Shown here piece after piece: positions 52,002-61,922 of a stretch of 64,000 bases of DNA. The stretch's first letter is position 1. Every line of letters starts with the position of its first letter. The stretch spans positions 186,001-250,000 of the forward strand of contig NZ_UAQZ01000018.1 in NCBI RefSeq assembly GCF_900446215.1, written 5' to 3'. A program made the position numbers and the translations under genes. The notes beneath the pieces are model-generated. The model was given only the letters and a program-made list of their open reading frames with translations, did not search any database and was not told where the DNA came from. Source of the stretch: Burkholderia cenocepacia. Lineage in GTDB: Bacteria > Pseudomonadota > Gammaproteobacteria > Burkholderiales > Burkholderiaceae.

Positions 52002-52781
52002 ATGAATTCCCAGACCCAGAAGCTTTTCGTCGACGATCTCCACAAGCGGTACGGCGACAACGAGGTGCTCAAAGGCGTGTCGCTGAAGGCGAACTCGGGC
52101 GACGTGATCAGCGTGATCGGCTCGTCCGGCTCCGGCAAGAGCACGATGCTGCGCTGTATCAACTTCCTCGAGCAACCGAACGCGGGCCGCATCTTCGTCG
52201 ACGGCGAGGAAGTACGCACCGCGCTCGACAAGACGGGCGCGCTGCGCGCGGCCGACTCGAAGCAACTGCAGCGCGTGCGCACCAAGCTGTCGATGGTGTT
52301 CCAGCACTTCAATCTCTGGTCGCACATGAACGTGATCGAGAACGTGATGGAAGCCCCGGTGAACGTGCTCGGCATTCCGAAGAAGGAAGCGGAAGACCGT
52401 GCGCGCGAGTATCTCGAGAAGGTCGGCCTCGCGCCGCGCGTCGAGAAGCAGTATCCGTCGCATCTGTCGGGCGGCCAGCAGCAGCGCGTGGCGATCGCGC
52501 GGGCGCTCGCGATGCATCCGGACGTGATGCTGTTCGACGAACCGACGTCCGCGCTCGATCCGGAGCTCGTCGGCGAAGTGCTGAAGGTGATGCAGAAGCT
52601 GGCCGAGGAAGGCCGCACGATGATCGTCGTCACGCACGAGATGGGCTTCGCGCGCAACGTGTCGAATCACGTGATGTTCCTGCACCAGGGCCGCGTCGAG
52701 GAAGAAGGCGTGCCGGCCGAGGTGTTCGCCAATCCGAAGAGCGAGCGCCTGCGCGGGTTCCTGTCAGGCAGCCTCAAGTAA
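52002..52781 (+). CDS. hisP: Amino-acid ABC ATPase HisP-like
   Basis: 259 residues from ATG 52,002. Walker A 'VIGSSGSGKSTMLRCINFLEQP', Q-loop 'MVFQHFNLWSHMNV', signature 'LSGGQQQRVAIARAL', Walker B 'VMLFDEPTSALDPE', H-loop 'MIVVTHEMGFARNV'. All polar amino-acid ATPase hallmarks are present. Last gene of the operon, followed by a terminator. Confidence 0.94.
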   Translation: MNSQTQKLFVDDLHKRYGDNEVLKGVSLKANSGDVISVIGSSGSGKSTMLRCINFLEQPNAGRIFVDGEEVRTALDKTGALRAADSKQLQRVRTKLSMVFQHFNLWSHMNVIENVMEAPVNVLGIPKKEAEDRAREYLEKVGLAPRVEKQYPSHLSGGQQQRVAIARALAMHPDVMLFDEPTSALDPELVGEVLKVMQKLAEEGRTMIVVTHEMGFARNVSNHVMFLHQGRVEEEGVPAEVFANPKSERLRGFLSGSLK

Positions 52782-52805
52782 CGCGTCCGTCACGCACGAC
52801 GCCCG

Positions 52806-52841
52806 AACGGGCGCCTCGCGGTTCGCCGCGCGGCGCCCGTT
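52806..52841. terminator. Bidirectional terminator between hisP and GNAT gene
   Basis: AACGGGCGCC (52,806-52,815) pairs with GGCGCCCGTT (52,832-52,841), 16-base loop, with T-rich flank. It serves convergent genes. Confidence 0.7.
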
Positions 52842-52847
52842 TCGCGT

Positions 52848-53345
52848 TTACGCGGCGCTCACCGGCGTGCCGTCGGCAAACGCGCGCAGTGCGTCGCCCG
52901 CCAGCCGGTAACGCACCCATTCGCTCTGCGGCGCCGCGCCGACGCGCTCGTAGAAGCGGATCGCCGGCTCGTTCCAGTCGAGCACGCTCCATTCGAAACG
53001 CCCGCAGCCCGACTCGACCGCGATCCGCGCGAGCGCCTTCAGCAGCCGCAGCCCCGCGCCGGCGCCGCGAAAACGGGGCGACACGTACAGGTCCTCCAGA
53101 TACAACCCCTGCCGCGCGAGCCACGTCGAATACGAGAAGAAATACACGGCGAAGCCGGCCGGCTCCCCATCGACCTCGCACATCAGCGCACGCGCCGGCG
53201 AGCCTTCGCCGAACAGGCTGCGTTCGAGCGATGCGGGCGTCGCGACGACTTCGTGCTCGGCCTTCTCGTAGACGGCCAGTTCGGTGATGAAGCGCAGGAT
53301 CAGCGGCACGTCGGCGACGGTGGCGGAACGGATATCGATTTGCAC
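52848..53345 (-). CDS. GNAT-family N-acetyltransferase
   Basis: 165 residues. 'VDGEPAGFAVYFFSYSTWLARQGLYLEDLYVSPRFRGAGAGLRLLKALARIAVESGCGRFEWSVLDWNEPAIRFYERVGA' contains motif A with the acetyl-CoA loop 'RGAGAG' and the diamine-acetyltransferase-like 'LEDLYV' and 'WNEPAIRFY'. This is the spermidine/thialysine N-acetyltransferase-like branch; substrate not proven. Convergent with hisP, divergent from LysR. Confidence 0.88.
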   Translation of the reverse strand: MQIDIRSATVADVPLILRFITELAVYEKAEHEVVATPASLERSLFGEGSPARALMCEVDGEPAGFAVYFFSYSTWLARQGLYLEDLYVSPRFRGAGAGLRLLKALARIAVESGCGRFEWSVLDWNEPAIRFYERVGAAPQSEWVRYRLAGDALRAFADGTPVSAA

Positions 53346-53479
53346 GGGTTGAGCCCTCCTCCGGCCCGGATATGAAAAGGGAAAGCGGCGCCGCGCACCC
53401 GCGCTGGCGCCGTTCGAACCAGCATGCTACGTTCACGTCCTTCCTGCAGGAAGTGCAGTTTCTTCATCCAGACCTGAAC

Positions 53480-54406
53480 ATGATGCATCCCGATCTGCGC
53501 CGCCTCGACCTGAACCTGCTGCTCGTATTCGACGCGCTGTATCGCCACCGGTCGGTCGCGGCGGCCGCGCACGAGCTCGCGTTGAGCCCGTCGGCGTTGA
53601 GCCACGCGCTCGCACGGCTGCGCGACGCGATCGGCGATGCGCTGTTCGTGCGCCTCGGCAACGAGATGCAGCCGACCGTGCGCGCCGACGACATCGCCAC
53701 GTGGGCCGGCGACGCGCTCGACGCGATGTCGAAGGGGCTCGCCCGCGCACGCCGCTTCGATCCCGCGCAAAGCGACCGGACGTTCGTGTTCGCCGCGACC
53801 GACTACACCGCGTTCGCGGTACTGCCGGCGTTCCTGGCCCGCATCCAGCACGTCGCGCCGCGCCTGCGGATCCGCGTCGTTCATTCGGACCGCAAGATTT
53901 CCGTCGACGCGCTCGCGGCCGGCCGCATCGACTTCGCGCTCGGCTACCACGAGGAAACGGCCGCCGACGCGCCCGGCATCGAGGATTTCGACTGGTTTTC
54001 CGACGACTACGTCGTGATCGCGAGCGCCGCGCATCCGGAGATCCGCCGGCGGCTGACGCTCGACCAGTATCTGGCGGCCCGCCACGTCGTCGTCACGCCG
54101 TGGAACGAGTCGCGCGGCGTGGTCGACTACGTGCTCGACCGGCTCGGCCTCGCACGGCACGTGGCCGTGCAGTTGCCGACCGTACTGGCCGCGCCGTTCG
54201 TGATCGCGGAGTCGGCACTCCTGATGACCGTGCCGAACCGCGCCGCGCAGGCGCTGCGGCATGCAGCGCCGATCCGCATCTTCCCCGCGCCGTTCGAGAT
54301 CCCGCGCTACACGGTGAAAATCTACTCGCACGCGAAGCATGCGCGCACCGATGCGCACCGCTGGATTCGCGCGCAGCTGCTCGACGCGCGGCCGAGCCCC
54401 GACTAA
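53480..54406 (+). CDS. LysR-family transcriptional regulator (NodD/LinR-like group)
   Basis: 308 residues from ATG 53,480 ('MMHPDLRRLDLNLLLVFDALY'). Winged helix 'RHRSVAAAAHELALSPSALSHALARLRDAIGDALFVRLGNEMQPT' (about 20-64), the NodD-type N-terminus. Effector domain follows; ends 'RAQLLDARPSPD'. Divergent from the GNAT gene with 134 bases between them. Confidence 0.9.
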   Translation: MMHPDLRRLDLNLLLVFDALYRHRSVAAAAHELALSPSALSHALARLRDAIGDALFVRLGNEMQPTVRADDIATWAGDALDAMSKGLARARRFDPAQSDRTFVFAATDYTAFAVLPAFLARIQHVAPRLRIRVVHSDRKISVDALAAGRIDFALGYHEETAADAPGIEDFDWFSDDYVVIASAAHPEIRRRLTLDQYLAARHVVVTPWNESRGVVDYVLDRLGLARHVAVQLPTVLAAPFVIAESALLMTVPNRAAQALRHAAPIRIFPAPFEIPRYTVKIYSHAKHARTDAHRWIRAQLLDARPSPD

Positions 54407-54953
54407 GCGCGGCGCGTGGCGGGACGGGCATCGCCAGCGTCGATCGGCGCTGGCGGCAATCGCCCGAATCATTACGAAATACTTACCAATTTCGCGACTT
54501 TCGCGCTTACGCCGGCGCCTTTGGAACGTCAATAGTGGCAATCCTTGACCCACGCCCGCGGAATCCATGTCTCCCTTGTGGCACAAGGGTTTTCCGGTAA
54601 TCGGGAACCCTTGGGTCCGCTGTCGCGCACCGTGTTGCATGGCAATTTGGCGACAGCGGTTAGTCAAACAACGATTTCCATCGCCACAAAATTGTATTTT
54701 TGCTAAATTAGTAACCAAAGTAGCAAAACGAAGTTCGTGAAATGTAGTTTAGCTTCACGACACTACAAGGAGACCCGCAGGCCGACCCGGCTGCGCGGGA
54801 CCGCTCAACGGGTTTTCCGTCCGCTTGCCCGCGTGCCGCGCTTACCGGCCCTGCACGAGGTCTCCCTGGTTATCCCGCTTTTGCCCGGTGCGTGCCGCGC
54901 CGGGCATCTCGTGCAGTTCTGGGTTGACTTTTTGACAGGGTATGGAGGAGACG
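54407..54953. other. Long porin leader region
   Basis: 547 bases between LysR and porin. Contains an AT-rich stretch at about 54,660-54,745 (AATTGTATTTTTGCTAAATT) suited to promoters and OmpR-type or nucleoid-protein sites. No gene recognised. A long untranslated leader, a common target for small RNAs on porin messages, is likely. Confidence 0.45.
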
Positions 54954-56030
54954 ATGAAGAAAGCTTTGGTCGCGGCCGCGCTGATGGCTGCTGGGGTGGT
55001 GACGGCGCACGCACAGAGCAGCGTCACGCTGTATGGCCGCCTGGACGCAGGCCTTGAGTACCTGAACGGCCTGCAAAACGGCCACCAAGTGCGCGCGGAA
55101 AGCGGCGACTGGGGCACGAGCCTGTGGGGCTTGAAGGGCAGCGAAGACATCGGCGGCGGCAACAAGATCCTGTTCCACCTCGAAGGTGCGTTCAACACGA
55201 TGAACGGCGGCTTCAGCGGCTCGATCTGGGATCGTTTCGCGACCGTCGGTATCTCGAACGACCGCTACGGTACGCTGCTGTTGGGTCGCGAGCTCGCGAT
55301 CGCCAACGGCGTGTGGGACTTCGACCCGTTCGGCCAGTCGGCCTGGTCGACGGCCTCGCTGGTGCGCGGCCGCAACTGGAACAAGACCAGCAACAACGTG
55401 TCGTACCAGTCGCCGTCGCTGTACGGCCTCGACTTCTACGGCCAGTTCTCGTTCTCGAACTCGACCAGCTTCAACGGCAACACGACGGCCGGCCAACCGG
55501 GCCGTGCAATGGGCGGTCAGGTTACCTACACGAATTCGCTGTTCCAGTTGCGCGGTATCTATGACGAAACGCGCGACAGCAACGGCCGCTTCTCGGACGT
55601 GTTCAACTACTCGCGTGAATACTTCGCGGGCGTGAACGTGTTCCTCGGCCAGTTCAAGGTCCAGGCGGCCTACCAGGCATCGCGCGCCGACGGCAGCGGC
55701 GGCCCCGCAGTGAACGCCGGCGTGACGGGTACGCAACAGGTCTGGGGCGGCGTGACGTGGCAGGCCACGCCGGCGGCGGCGCTGATCGCAGCCGTGTATC
55801 ACGTGAACGCGAACCATGGCGGCGGCAACGCGAACATCTACACGGTCGGCGGCTCGTACAACATCTCGAAGCGCACGCTGTTCGACGTCCAGGTCGCGAC
55901 GGTGCGCAACAGCTCGACGGCCAACTTCGGCCTGAACGCGAACGGCGCCGGTACGGCCGTGTCGACCGGCAACCCGCATCCGGGCGGCAGCCAGACCGGC
56001 GTCTACGCCGGTATCCAGCACCTGTTCTGA
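54954..56030 (+). CDS. Gram-negative porin (OpcP/Omp38-like)
   Basis: 358 residues from ATG 54,954, with GGAGGAG 5 bases upstream. Signal peptide 'KKALVAAALMAAGVVTAHA-QSSVTLYGRLDAGLEYL'. Porin_4 features: 'SSVTLYGRLDAG' first strand, the 'GTSLWGLKGSEDIGGGNKILFHLEGAFNT' block, L3-like loop 'FDPFGQSAWSTASLVRGRNWNKTSNNVSYQSPSLYGLDFYGQFSFSNS', and the C-terminal strand 'TGVYAGIQHLF' ending in Phe. General diffusion trimer in the outer membrane. Confidence 0.93.
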   Translation: MKKALVAAALMAAGVVTAHAQSSVTLYGRLDAGLEYLNGLQNGHQVRAESGDWGTSLWGLKGSEDIGGGNKILFHLEGAFNTMNGGFSGSIWDRFATVGISNDRYGTLLLGRELAIANGVWDFDPFGQSAWSTASLVRGRNWNKTSNNVSYQSPSLYGLDFYGQFSFSNSTSFNGNTTAGQPGRAMGGQVTYTNSLFQLRGIYDETRDSNGRFSDVFNYSREYFAGVNVFLGQFKVQAAYQASRADGSGGPAVNAGVTGTQQVWGGVTWQATPAAALIAAVYHVNANHGGGNANIYTVGGSYNISKRTLFDVQVATVRNSSTANFGLNANGAGTAVSTGNPHPGGSQTGVYAGIQHLF

Positions 56031-56090
56031 TCAGGCGCCGTCAAAGAACGATTCGACAACACTTTCCACGCTGCTGCGAGAGGCGCGTAT

Positions 56091-56127
56091 CGGTGCGGTA
56101 CCCAGACGGGTATCCGCACCGTTTTTT
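56091..56127 (+). terminator. Rho-independent terminator after porin
   Basis: CGGTGCGGTACCC / GGGTATCCGCACCG stem with a short loop, then TTTTTT. 60 bases past the porin stop. Confidence 0.88.
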
Positions 56128-56175
56128 CTTGGCGGGCCGGCTCGGGCCTGCCGCGCCGATCGACGAATGCGGCGC

Positions 56176-56514
56176 TCAGACGGCCGCTTCGTTCTCTTCG
56201 CCGGTGCGAATGCGGATCACGCGCTCGACGTCCGACACGAAGATCTTGCCGTCGCCGATCTTGCCGGTGCGCGCCGCACCGATCACCGCGTCGATCACCT
56301 GATCGACCTGCGCTTCCGCGACGACCACCTCGATCTTCATCTTCGGCAGGAAGTCGACGACGTATTCGGCGCCGCGATACAGCTCGGTATGGCCCTTCTG
56401 GCGGCCGAAGCCCTTCACTTCCGTCACGGTCAGGCCCGTGAGACCCACTTCGGCGAGCGCTTCGCGGACTTCGTCCAGCTTGAACGGCTTGATGATGGCG
56501 GTGATGCGTTTCAT
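56176..56514 (-). CDS. glnB: P-II nitrogen regulatory protein
   Basis: 112 residues, the exact P-II length. 'MKRITAIIKPFKLDEVREAL' N-terminus, T-loop 'VKGFGRQKGHTELYRGAEYVVDFLPK' with the uridylylation site Tyr51, B-loop 'AARTGKIGDGKIFV', C-loop 'VIRIRTGE'. It signals glutamine/2-oxoglutarate status to GlnE/NtrB and transporters. It lies 83 bases downstream of the glutamine-dependent NAD synthetase on the same strand. glnK is the alternative name; no amtB is adjacent. Confidence 0.94.
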   Translation of the reverse strand: MKRITAIIKPFKLDEVREALAEVGLTGLTVTEVKGFGRQKGHTELYRGAEYVVDFLPKMKIEVVVAEAQVDQVIDAVIGAARTGKIGDGKIFVSDVERVIRIRTGEENEAAV

Positions 56515-56597
56515 GATGGTTGTCCCTCAATGCTCGTTTGGATGAAAAATCGCGATCCCGATTGTAAGCCGGCGGGCCGCATCCGGCCCAGCACCGC

Positions 56598-58316
56598 TCA
56601 ATCGAGCCGTTCGGTGAAGCGTGACGTGATCGGGTAGCGCCAGTCGCGCCCGAATGCGCGATGCGTGACGCGGATGCCGATCGGCGCCTGGCGGCGCTTG
56701 TATTCGTTGATCTTGATGAGCCGCGTCACGCGCTCGACGTCGGCCTGCGCGTAACCGGCCGCGACGATCTCGGCGAGCGGCCGGTCTTCTTCCATGTACA
56801 TCCGCATGATCGCGTCGAGCACGTCGTACGGCGGCAGGCTGTCCTGGTCGGTCTGGTTCTCGCGCAGCTCGGCCGACGGCGCGCGCGTCAGGATCCGCTC
56901 GGGAATCACGTCGCGCAGCCCGTAGTCGGCCGTTGCGTTGCGATAGCGGCACAGCCGGTACACGAGCGTCTTCGCGATGTCCTTGATCACCGCGAAACCG
57001 CCGGCCATGTCGCCGTACAGCGTGCAGTAGCCGACCGCCATCTCGCTCTTGTTGCCGGTCGTCAGCACGATCGAGCCGAACTTGTTCGACAGCGCCATCA
57101 GCAGCGTGCCGCGGATGCGCGCCTGGATGTTCTCCTCCGTCGCGTCTTCCGCGCGGCCCGCGAATTCGCCGGCGAGCGCGGCGCGGAACGCATCGAACAT
57201 CGGCGCGATCGCGATCTCGTCGTAGCGCACGCCGACGCGCCGCGCCATCTCCGCCGCGTCCGTCGTCGAGATGTCGGCCGTGAAGCGCGACGGCATCATC
57301 ACCGCGCGCACGCGCTCGGGCCCGAGCGCATCGCACGCGACGGCCAGCACCAGCGCCGAATCGACGCCGCCCGACAGCCCGATCAGCACGCCGGGAAAAC
57401 CGTTCTTGCCGATGTAGTCGCGCACGCCGGTCACCAGCGCGCGATACACCTGCGCGTCCGTCGACAGCTCGGGCGCGATCGCGCCGGGCAGCGGCCGCGC
57501 GCCGTCGAATTCGACGATCGCGTGCCCTTCGTCGAACTGCGGCATCTTCGCGACGAGCGCGCCCGCGCCGTCGAGCACGAAGGACCCGCCGTCGAACACG
57601 AGCTCGTCCTGGCCGCCGACGAGGTTCACGTACACCATCGGCAAGCCGGTCTCGCGAATCCGCGCGCGCAGGATGTCGATGCGCACCGCCTCCTTGTTCA
57701 GGTGATACGGCGAGCCGTTCGGGATCAGCAGCACCTGCGCGCCGGCCGCCTTCGCGATCTGCGCGGCCGACGCATGCCACGCGTCCTCGCAGATGATCAC
57801 GCCGTATTTCACGCCGTTCAGCTCGAACACGAGCGGCTCGGTGTCGGTCGCGAAGTAGCGCTTCTCGTCGAACACCTCGGCGTTCGGCAGGTCCTGCTTG
57901 CGGTAGGTGCCGACGATCTCGCCGCCGACGATCAGCGACACCGCGTTGAAGGTGTCGGTGGGCGGCACGCCGCGCTCGATCGGGCGGTTTGCATTACCAT
58001 CGACGGCTGACGCGCCCGGACCGCTGCCCGCACCGCTGCCCGCACCGCGCAACGGATGGCCGACCAGCACCGCGAGCCCGTCGAACGCCTTCAGCGCGTC
58101 GGCGAGCGCGTCGAGCGCGGCGGCGGCGGCCGCGTAGAACGCGGGCCGCAGCAGCAGGTCTTCGGGCGGATAGCCGGACAGCGCGAGTTCGGGGGCGACC
58201 ATCAGTTGCGCACCATCGTTGTGCGCGGCGCGTGCGGCCGCGACGATCCGCGCGACGTTGCCGGCGAAATCGCCGACGGTGACGTTGATCTGGGCGAGAG
58301 CGAGTCGGGTCTTCAT
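56598..58316 (-). CDS. nadE: Glutamine-dependent NAD+ synthetase
   Basis: 572 residues from ATG 58,316 ('MKTRLALAQINVTVGDFAGN'). N-terminal nitrilase-type glutaminase domain with Glu in 'MVAPELALSGYPPEDLL', Lys in 'GTYRKQDLPN' and Cys in 'GVIICEDAWH'; C-terminal synthetase with the PP-loop 'LIGLSGGVDSALVLAVA' and 'TTGNKSEMAVGYCTLYGDMAGGF'. Converts deamido-NAD to NAD using glutamine and ATP. A low-complexity insert ('GAGSGAGSGPGASAVDG') near residue 95, from a 12-base repeat at ~58,020-58,045, is unusual and probably a surface loop. Confidence 0.95.
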   Translation of the reverse strand: MKTRLALAQINVTVGDFAGNVARIVAAARAAHNDGAQLMVAPELALSGYPPEDLLLRPAFYAAAAAALDALADALKAFDGLAVLVGHPLRGAGSGAGSGPGASAVDGNANRPIERGVPPTDTFNAVSLIVGGEIVGTYRKQDLPNAEVFDEKRYFATDTEPLVFELNGVKYGVIICEDAWHASAAQIAKAAGAQVLLIPNGSPYHLNKEAVRIDILRARIRETGLPMVYVNLVGGQDELVFDGGSFVLDGAGALVAKMPQFDEGHAIVEFDGARPLPGAIAPELSTDAQVYRALVTGVRDYIGKNGFPGVLIGLSGGVDSALVLAVACDALGPERVRAVMMPSRFTADISTTDAAEMARRVGVRYDEIAIAPMFDAFRAALAGEFAGRAEDATEENIQARIRGTLLMALSNKFGSIVLTTGNKSEMAVGYCTLYGDMAGGFAVIKDIAKTLVYRLCRYRNATADYGLRDVIPERILTRAPSAELRENQTDQDSLPPYDVLDAIMRMYMEEDRPLAEIVAAGYAQADVERVTRLIKINEYKRRQAPIGIRVTHRAFGRDWRYPITSRFTERLD

Positions 58317-58425
58317 GGCGGGAGCGGCGCAACCCGGCGGCGCGCCTTGAACGGCTGACGAAATCGATCCGGGCGCGGGCCACGGCGGCCCGCATCCGGC
58401 AACATCCAACGGTACGGATTCACGC

Positions 58426-59604
58426 TTGAAACACGAACGCATCGATTATCGCACGGGCATCCTGTCGTCCCCCGCCGAGGTGCCGGCCGACGAATGGAAC
58501 GCACTGCTCGCGCGCGACGCGCAGCCCACGCCGTTCCTGCGCCACGAATTCCTCGACGCGCTGCACGTCGCGCGCTGCGCGGTGGACGACACCGGCTGGT
58601 CGCCGCACTTCGTCACGCTGACCGACGCGGGCACCGGCCGCCTCGCGGCCGCCGCGCCCGTCTACGCGAAACAGCATTCGTACGGCGAATACGTGTTCGA
58701 CTGGGCGTGGGCCGACGCGTACCAGCGCAACGACCTGCCCTATTACCCGAAGCTGCTGTGCGCGGTGCCGTTCACGCCGGTGCAGGGCACGCGGCTGCTC
58801 GCGGCCGACGACGACGCGCGCCGCCGGCTCGCGGCCACGCTGCTCGCGTTCGCCGAGCAGAGCGACGTGTCGTCGTTGCACGTGCTGTTCCCGACCGGCG
58901 ACGAAGCGCGGCTGCTCGAATCGATGGGGATGATGCTGCGCGAGGGCGTGCAATTCCACTGGCTCAACGACGGCTACCGGCACTTCGATGATTTCCTCGG
59001 CACGCTCGAGCAGAAGAAGCGCAAGAACATCCGCGCGGAGCGGCGCAAGGTGCACGACGCGGGCGTGACCTTCCGGCGGCTCACCGGCGACCGCATCACC
59101 GATGCCGACTGGCGCTTCTTCTCGCGCTGCTACCGGCAGACCTACCGCGAGCACTATTCGAGCCCGTACCTGAACCTCGACTTCTTCCGCACGATCGGCG
59201 CGACGATGCCCGAGAACCTGCTGCTCGTGATCGCGGAAGCCGACGGCCAGCCGATCGCGAGCGCGCTCGCCGTGTACCGGCGCGGCGAACACGGCGGCGG
59301 CACGCTGTACGGACGCTACTGGGGCGCGATCGAGCACGTGCCCTGCCTGCATTTCGAAACGGCCTATTACCAGTTGCTCGAATTCTGCATCGAGGCCGGG
59401 CTCGACACGTTCGAGGGCGGCGCGCAGGGCGAGCACAAGCTCGCGCGCGGTTTCCTGCCGACCGTCACGCACTCCGCGCACTGGCTCGCGCATCCGGCGT
59501 TTTCCGACGCGGTCGCGCGCTTTCTCGAACGCGAGACCGCGCATATCCACGCATACGTCGACGAACTGCGCGAACACGATCCGTTCCGGCGCAGCACCGG
59601 CTAG
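58426..59604 (+). CDS. FemAB-like/PF04339 GNAT-family acyltransferase
   Basis: 392 residues from TTG 58,426. 'PFLRHEFLDALHVARCAVDDTGWSPHFVTL' and 'YGEYVFDWAWADAYQRNDLPYYPKLLCAVPFTPVQGTRLL' are signatures of the PF04339 peptidogalycan-type family. 'QKKRKNIRAERRKVHDAG' and 'TFEGGAQGEHKLARGFLPT' are also conserved there. The exact acceptor is unknown. Divergent from nadE (109-base gap). Confidence 0.85.
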   Translation: MKHERIDYRTGILSSPAEVPADEWNALLARDAQPTPFLRHEFLDALHVARCAVDDTGWSPHFVTLTDAGTGRLAAAAPVYAKQHSYGEYVFDWAWADAYQRNDLPYYPKLLCAVPFTPVQGTRLLAADDDARRRLAATLLAFAEQSDVSSLHVLFPTGDEARLLESMGMMLREGVQFHWLNDGYRHFDDFLGTLEQKKRKNIRAERRKVHDAGVTFRRLTGDRITDADWRFFSRCYRQTYREHYSSPYLNLDFFRTIGATMPENLLLVIAEADGQPIASALAVYRRGEHGGGTLYGRYWGAIEHVPCLHFETAYYQLLEFCIEAGLDTFEGGAQGEHKLARGFLPTVTHSAHWLAHPAFSDAVARFLERETAHIHAYVDELREHDPFRRSTG

Positions 59605-59675
59605 CGCGATCCGGCGCACCGGCATGCGGCGAAGCCACGCATGGCCTCGCCGCATACGGCACGATCGTCGCCGGT

Positions 59676-61922
59676 TCAGTGCGCGGCGAGCGTCACTGTC
59701 TGCGACAGCGCCTGCGGGTCACGCGACGACGCGGCCGCCGACAACCCATACGTGCCCGCGCCGATCCGCCATGCGTGCGCGCTCGCATCCCACACCGCGA
59801 AGCGCTGCGCCGGCACCGCGATGCTGACCGTGCGCGCCTCGCCCGGCTGCAGCGCGACCTTGGTCCAGCCGACGAGCCGCTTCGGCGGCTCGCCGAGCGA
59901 CGCGGGCAGCGCCGCGTAGATCTGCACCGTTTGCATACCGGCGCGCGCGCCCGTGTTCGTCACCGTCACGCCGACCGTCACGTTGCCCGCTGCGTCGGCC
60001 TGCGCGGACATCGCCGACAACACATACGTCGTGTACGACAGCCCGTAGCCGAACGGGAACAGCGGCTCGATCGCCTTCGCGTCGAACCAGCGATAGCCGT
60101 ACGCGAGCCCTTCCGCATAGACGTTCCGCAGGTTCGACGGATCGATCGTCGGCTGTGGCAGGTCGGCCTCCTGCTTCGGGAACGTCAGCGGCAGCCGGCC
60201 CGACGGGTTCGCGTCGCCGAACAGCAGGTCGGCGATCGCCTGGCCGCCCTGCGCGCCCGGATACCACGCGTCCAGCACGCCGTGCACGTTCGCGAGCCAC
60301 GGCATCAGCACCGGGCTGCCGTTCTCGAGCACGACGATCACGCGCTTGGCCTTCGCGGCGACCGCGGCGATCAGCGCGTTCTGGTCGTATTGCTGGTTGG
60401 ACGGGTCCGCCTTCGCATCGGGCAGCGACAGGCTCGCGAGGTCGAGCCCCTCCGTCTGCCACTGCGTGGCGAACACGATCGCGACATCGGCCTGCGCGGC
60501 CGCGCTGGCCGCGGCGTTCGCGTCGGTGCCGTCGAGATAGCTGACCGATGCATTCGGCGCCTTCGCGCGGATCGCCGCGAGCGGCGCGGACTTGTACCAG
60601 GTCGCGCACCCGCCGAACAGCGTGTCGGCCGGTTGCTGGCAGGTCGTCACCGCGTTGCCGTCGATCGCCGGCACCGCACCCGAGCCGCCGCCCGACAGCA
60701 CGCCCGCGTCCGCATGCCCGCCGATCACGACGACCGACTTGAGCGTGCCGGCGGCCAGCGGCAGCACCGGCTGCGTGTCGCCCGGCGCGGCCGCGTTCTT
60801 CAGCAGCACCGCCGCTTGCCGCGCGATCGCGAGCGCGTCGGCATTGCCGGCGGCCTCGTCGATCGCGCCGCCCGGCTTCGGCGGCGCATCCATCACGCCG
60901 ATGCGGATCAGCGTGCGCAGCTTGCGCTGCACCATGTCGTTCAGCCGCGCGACCGACACGCTGCCGGCCTGCAGCGCCGCGCGCAGCTTCGAATTGAAGT
61001 ACGAGCCGAGCGGCGCGTTGCCGTCGTCGGCCGCGCCCGGCTGCTCCTCGTCGAGCCCGGCCTGCACGGCCGCGACCGTCGAATGCGTCGCGCCCCAGTC
61101 CGACTGCACGACGCCCTTGAAGCCCCACTCGTTCTTCAGCACCGTCGTCAGCAAATACGGGTTCTCGCACGCATACACGCCGTTCAGCTTGTTGTACGCG
61201 CACATCACGTTGCCCGGCTGGCCGTCCTTCACGCCGATCTCGAACGCGAGGAGTTCGGCCTCGCGCATGGTCCGCTCGTCGACGACCGAATCGACCGTCA
61301 TCCGGTTGGTTTCCTGGTCGTTGAACGCGAAATGCTTGATCGTCGCGATCACCTTCTGCGCCTGCGTGGCCTGCGTGCGCGCGGCGCTCAGCGTGCCCGC
61401 GAGCACCGGGTCCTCGCCCATGTATTCGAAGGTGCGGCCGTTGCGCGGCTCGCGCGCGAGGTTCACGCCGCCGCCGAGCCCTTCCGCGAAACCGAGCGCG
61501 CGCAGTTCGAGCGCGATGCGCGTGCCGTAGGTGCCCGCGAGAGCCGGGTCCCACGTCGCCGCGAGCGCGACGGGCGCGGGCAGCGCGGTCACGCGCGCAT
61601 TCTTCACGTTCACGCCACCTGCCGAATCGGCGCTGCTGACGGCCGGAATGCCGAGCCGCGGCACGCCCGGGATGTAGCTCGCGCCGTTCAGCGCGTCGGC
61701 CGGAAACGGGCCGCCCAGGCTGAGCGCGGGCATGCCGGTGCCATGCACGAGCTGCAGTTTCTCGTCGGTCGTCAGTTGCGCGACGAGCGCGGCCGCGCGC
61801 TGGTCGGCTGCCGCGTCGGGGTCGGTCGGCGCATGGATGTCGTCGCCACCGCACGACGCGAGCAGGACCGTGAGCGCGCACGCGGACGCAATCGTCGAAC
61901 ACCGGAACAGCGAAGTTTTCAT
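59676..61922 (-). CDS. Secreted GH3 beta-glucosidase-type lipoprotein
   Basis: 748 residues from ATG 61,922. Lipoprotein signal 'CALTVLLASCGGDD' with lipobox Cys. GH3 N-domain ('LGIPAVSSADSAGGVNV', 'AREPRNGRTFEYMGEDPVLAG', 'IATIKHFAFNDQETNR') with the nucleophile Asp in 'KGVVQSDWGATHS'; GH3 C-domain ('AVLLKNAAAPG', 'VVVIGGHADAG', 'DAWYPGAQGGQAIADLLFGDANPSGRLPLTFP'); C-terminal fibronectin-III-like domain ('TVGVTVTNTGARAGMQTVQIY'). Outer-membrane- or periplasm-anchored glycosidase acting on beta-glucosides. Divergent from the AraC gene. Confidence 0.93.
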   Translation of the reverse strand: MKTSLFRCSTIASACALTVLLASCGGDDIHAPTDPDAAADQRAAALVAQLTTDEKLQLVHGTGMPALSLGGPFPADALNGASYIPGVPRLGIPAVSSADSAGGVNVKNARVTALPAPVALAATWDPALAGTYGTRIALELRALGFAEGLGGGVNLAREPRNGRTFEYMGEDPVLAGTLSAARTQATQAQKVIATIKHFAFNDQETNRMTVDSVVDERTMREAELLAFEIGVKDGQPGNVMCAYNKLNGVYACENPYLLTTVLKNEWGFKGVVQSDWGATHSTVAAVQAGLDEEQPGAADDGNAPLGSYFNSKLRAALQAGSVSVARLNDMVQRKLRTLIRIGVMDAPPKPGGAIDEAAGNADALAIARQAAVLLKNAAAPGDTQPVLPLAAGTLKSVVVIGGHADAGVLSGGGSGAVPAIDGNAVTTCQQPADTLFGGCATWYKSAPLAAIRAKAPNASVSYLDGTDANAAASAAAQADVAIVFATQWQTEGLDLASLSLPDAKADPSNQQYDQNALIAAVAAKAKRVIVVLENGSPVLMPWLANVHGVLDAWYPGAQGGQAIADLLFGDANPSGRLPLTFPKQEADLPQPTIDPSNLRNVYAEGLAYGYRWFDAKAIEPLFPFGYGLSYTTYVLSAMSAQADAAGNVTVGVTVTNTGARAGMQTVQIYAALPASLGEPPKRLVGWTKVALQPGEARTVSIAVPAQRFAVWDASAHAWRIGAGTYGLSAAASSRDPQALSQTVTLAAH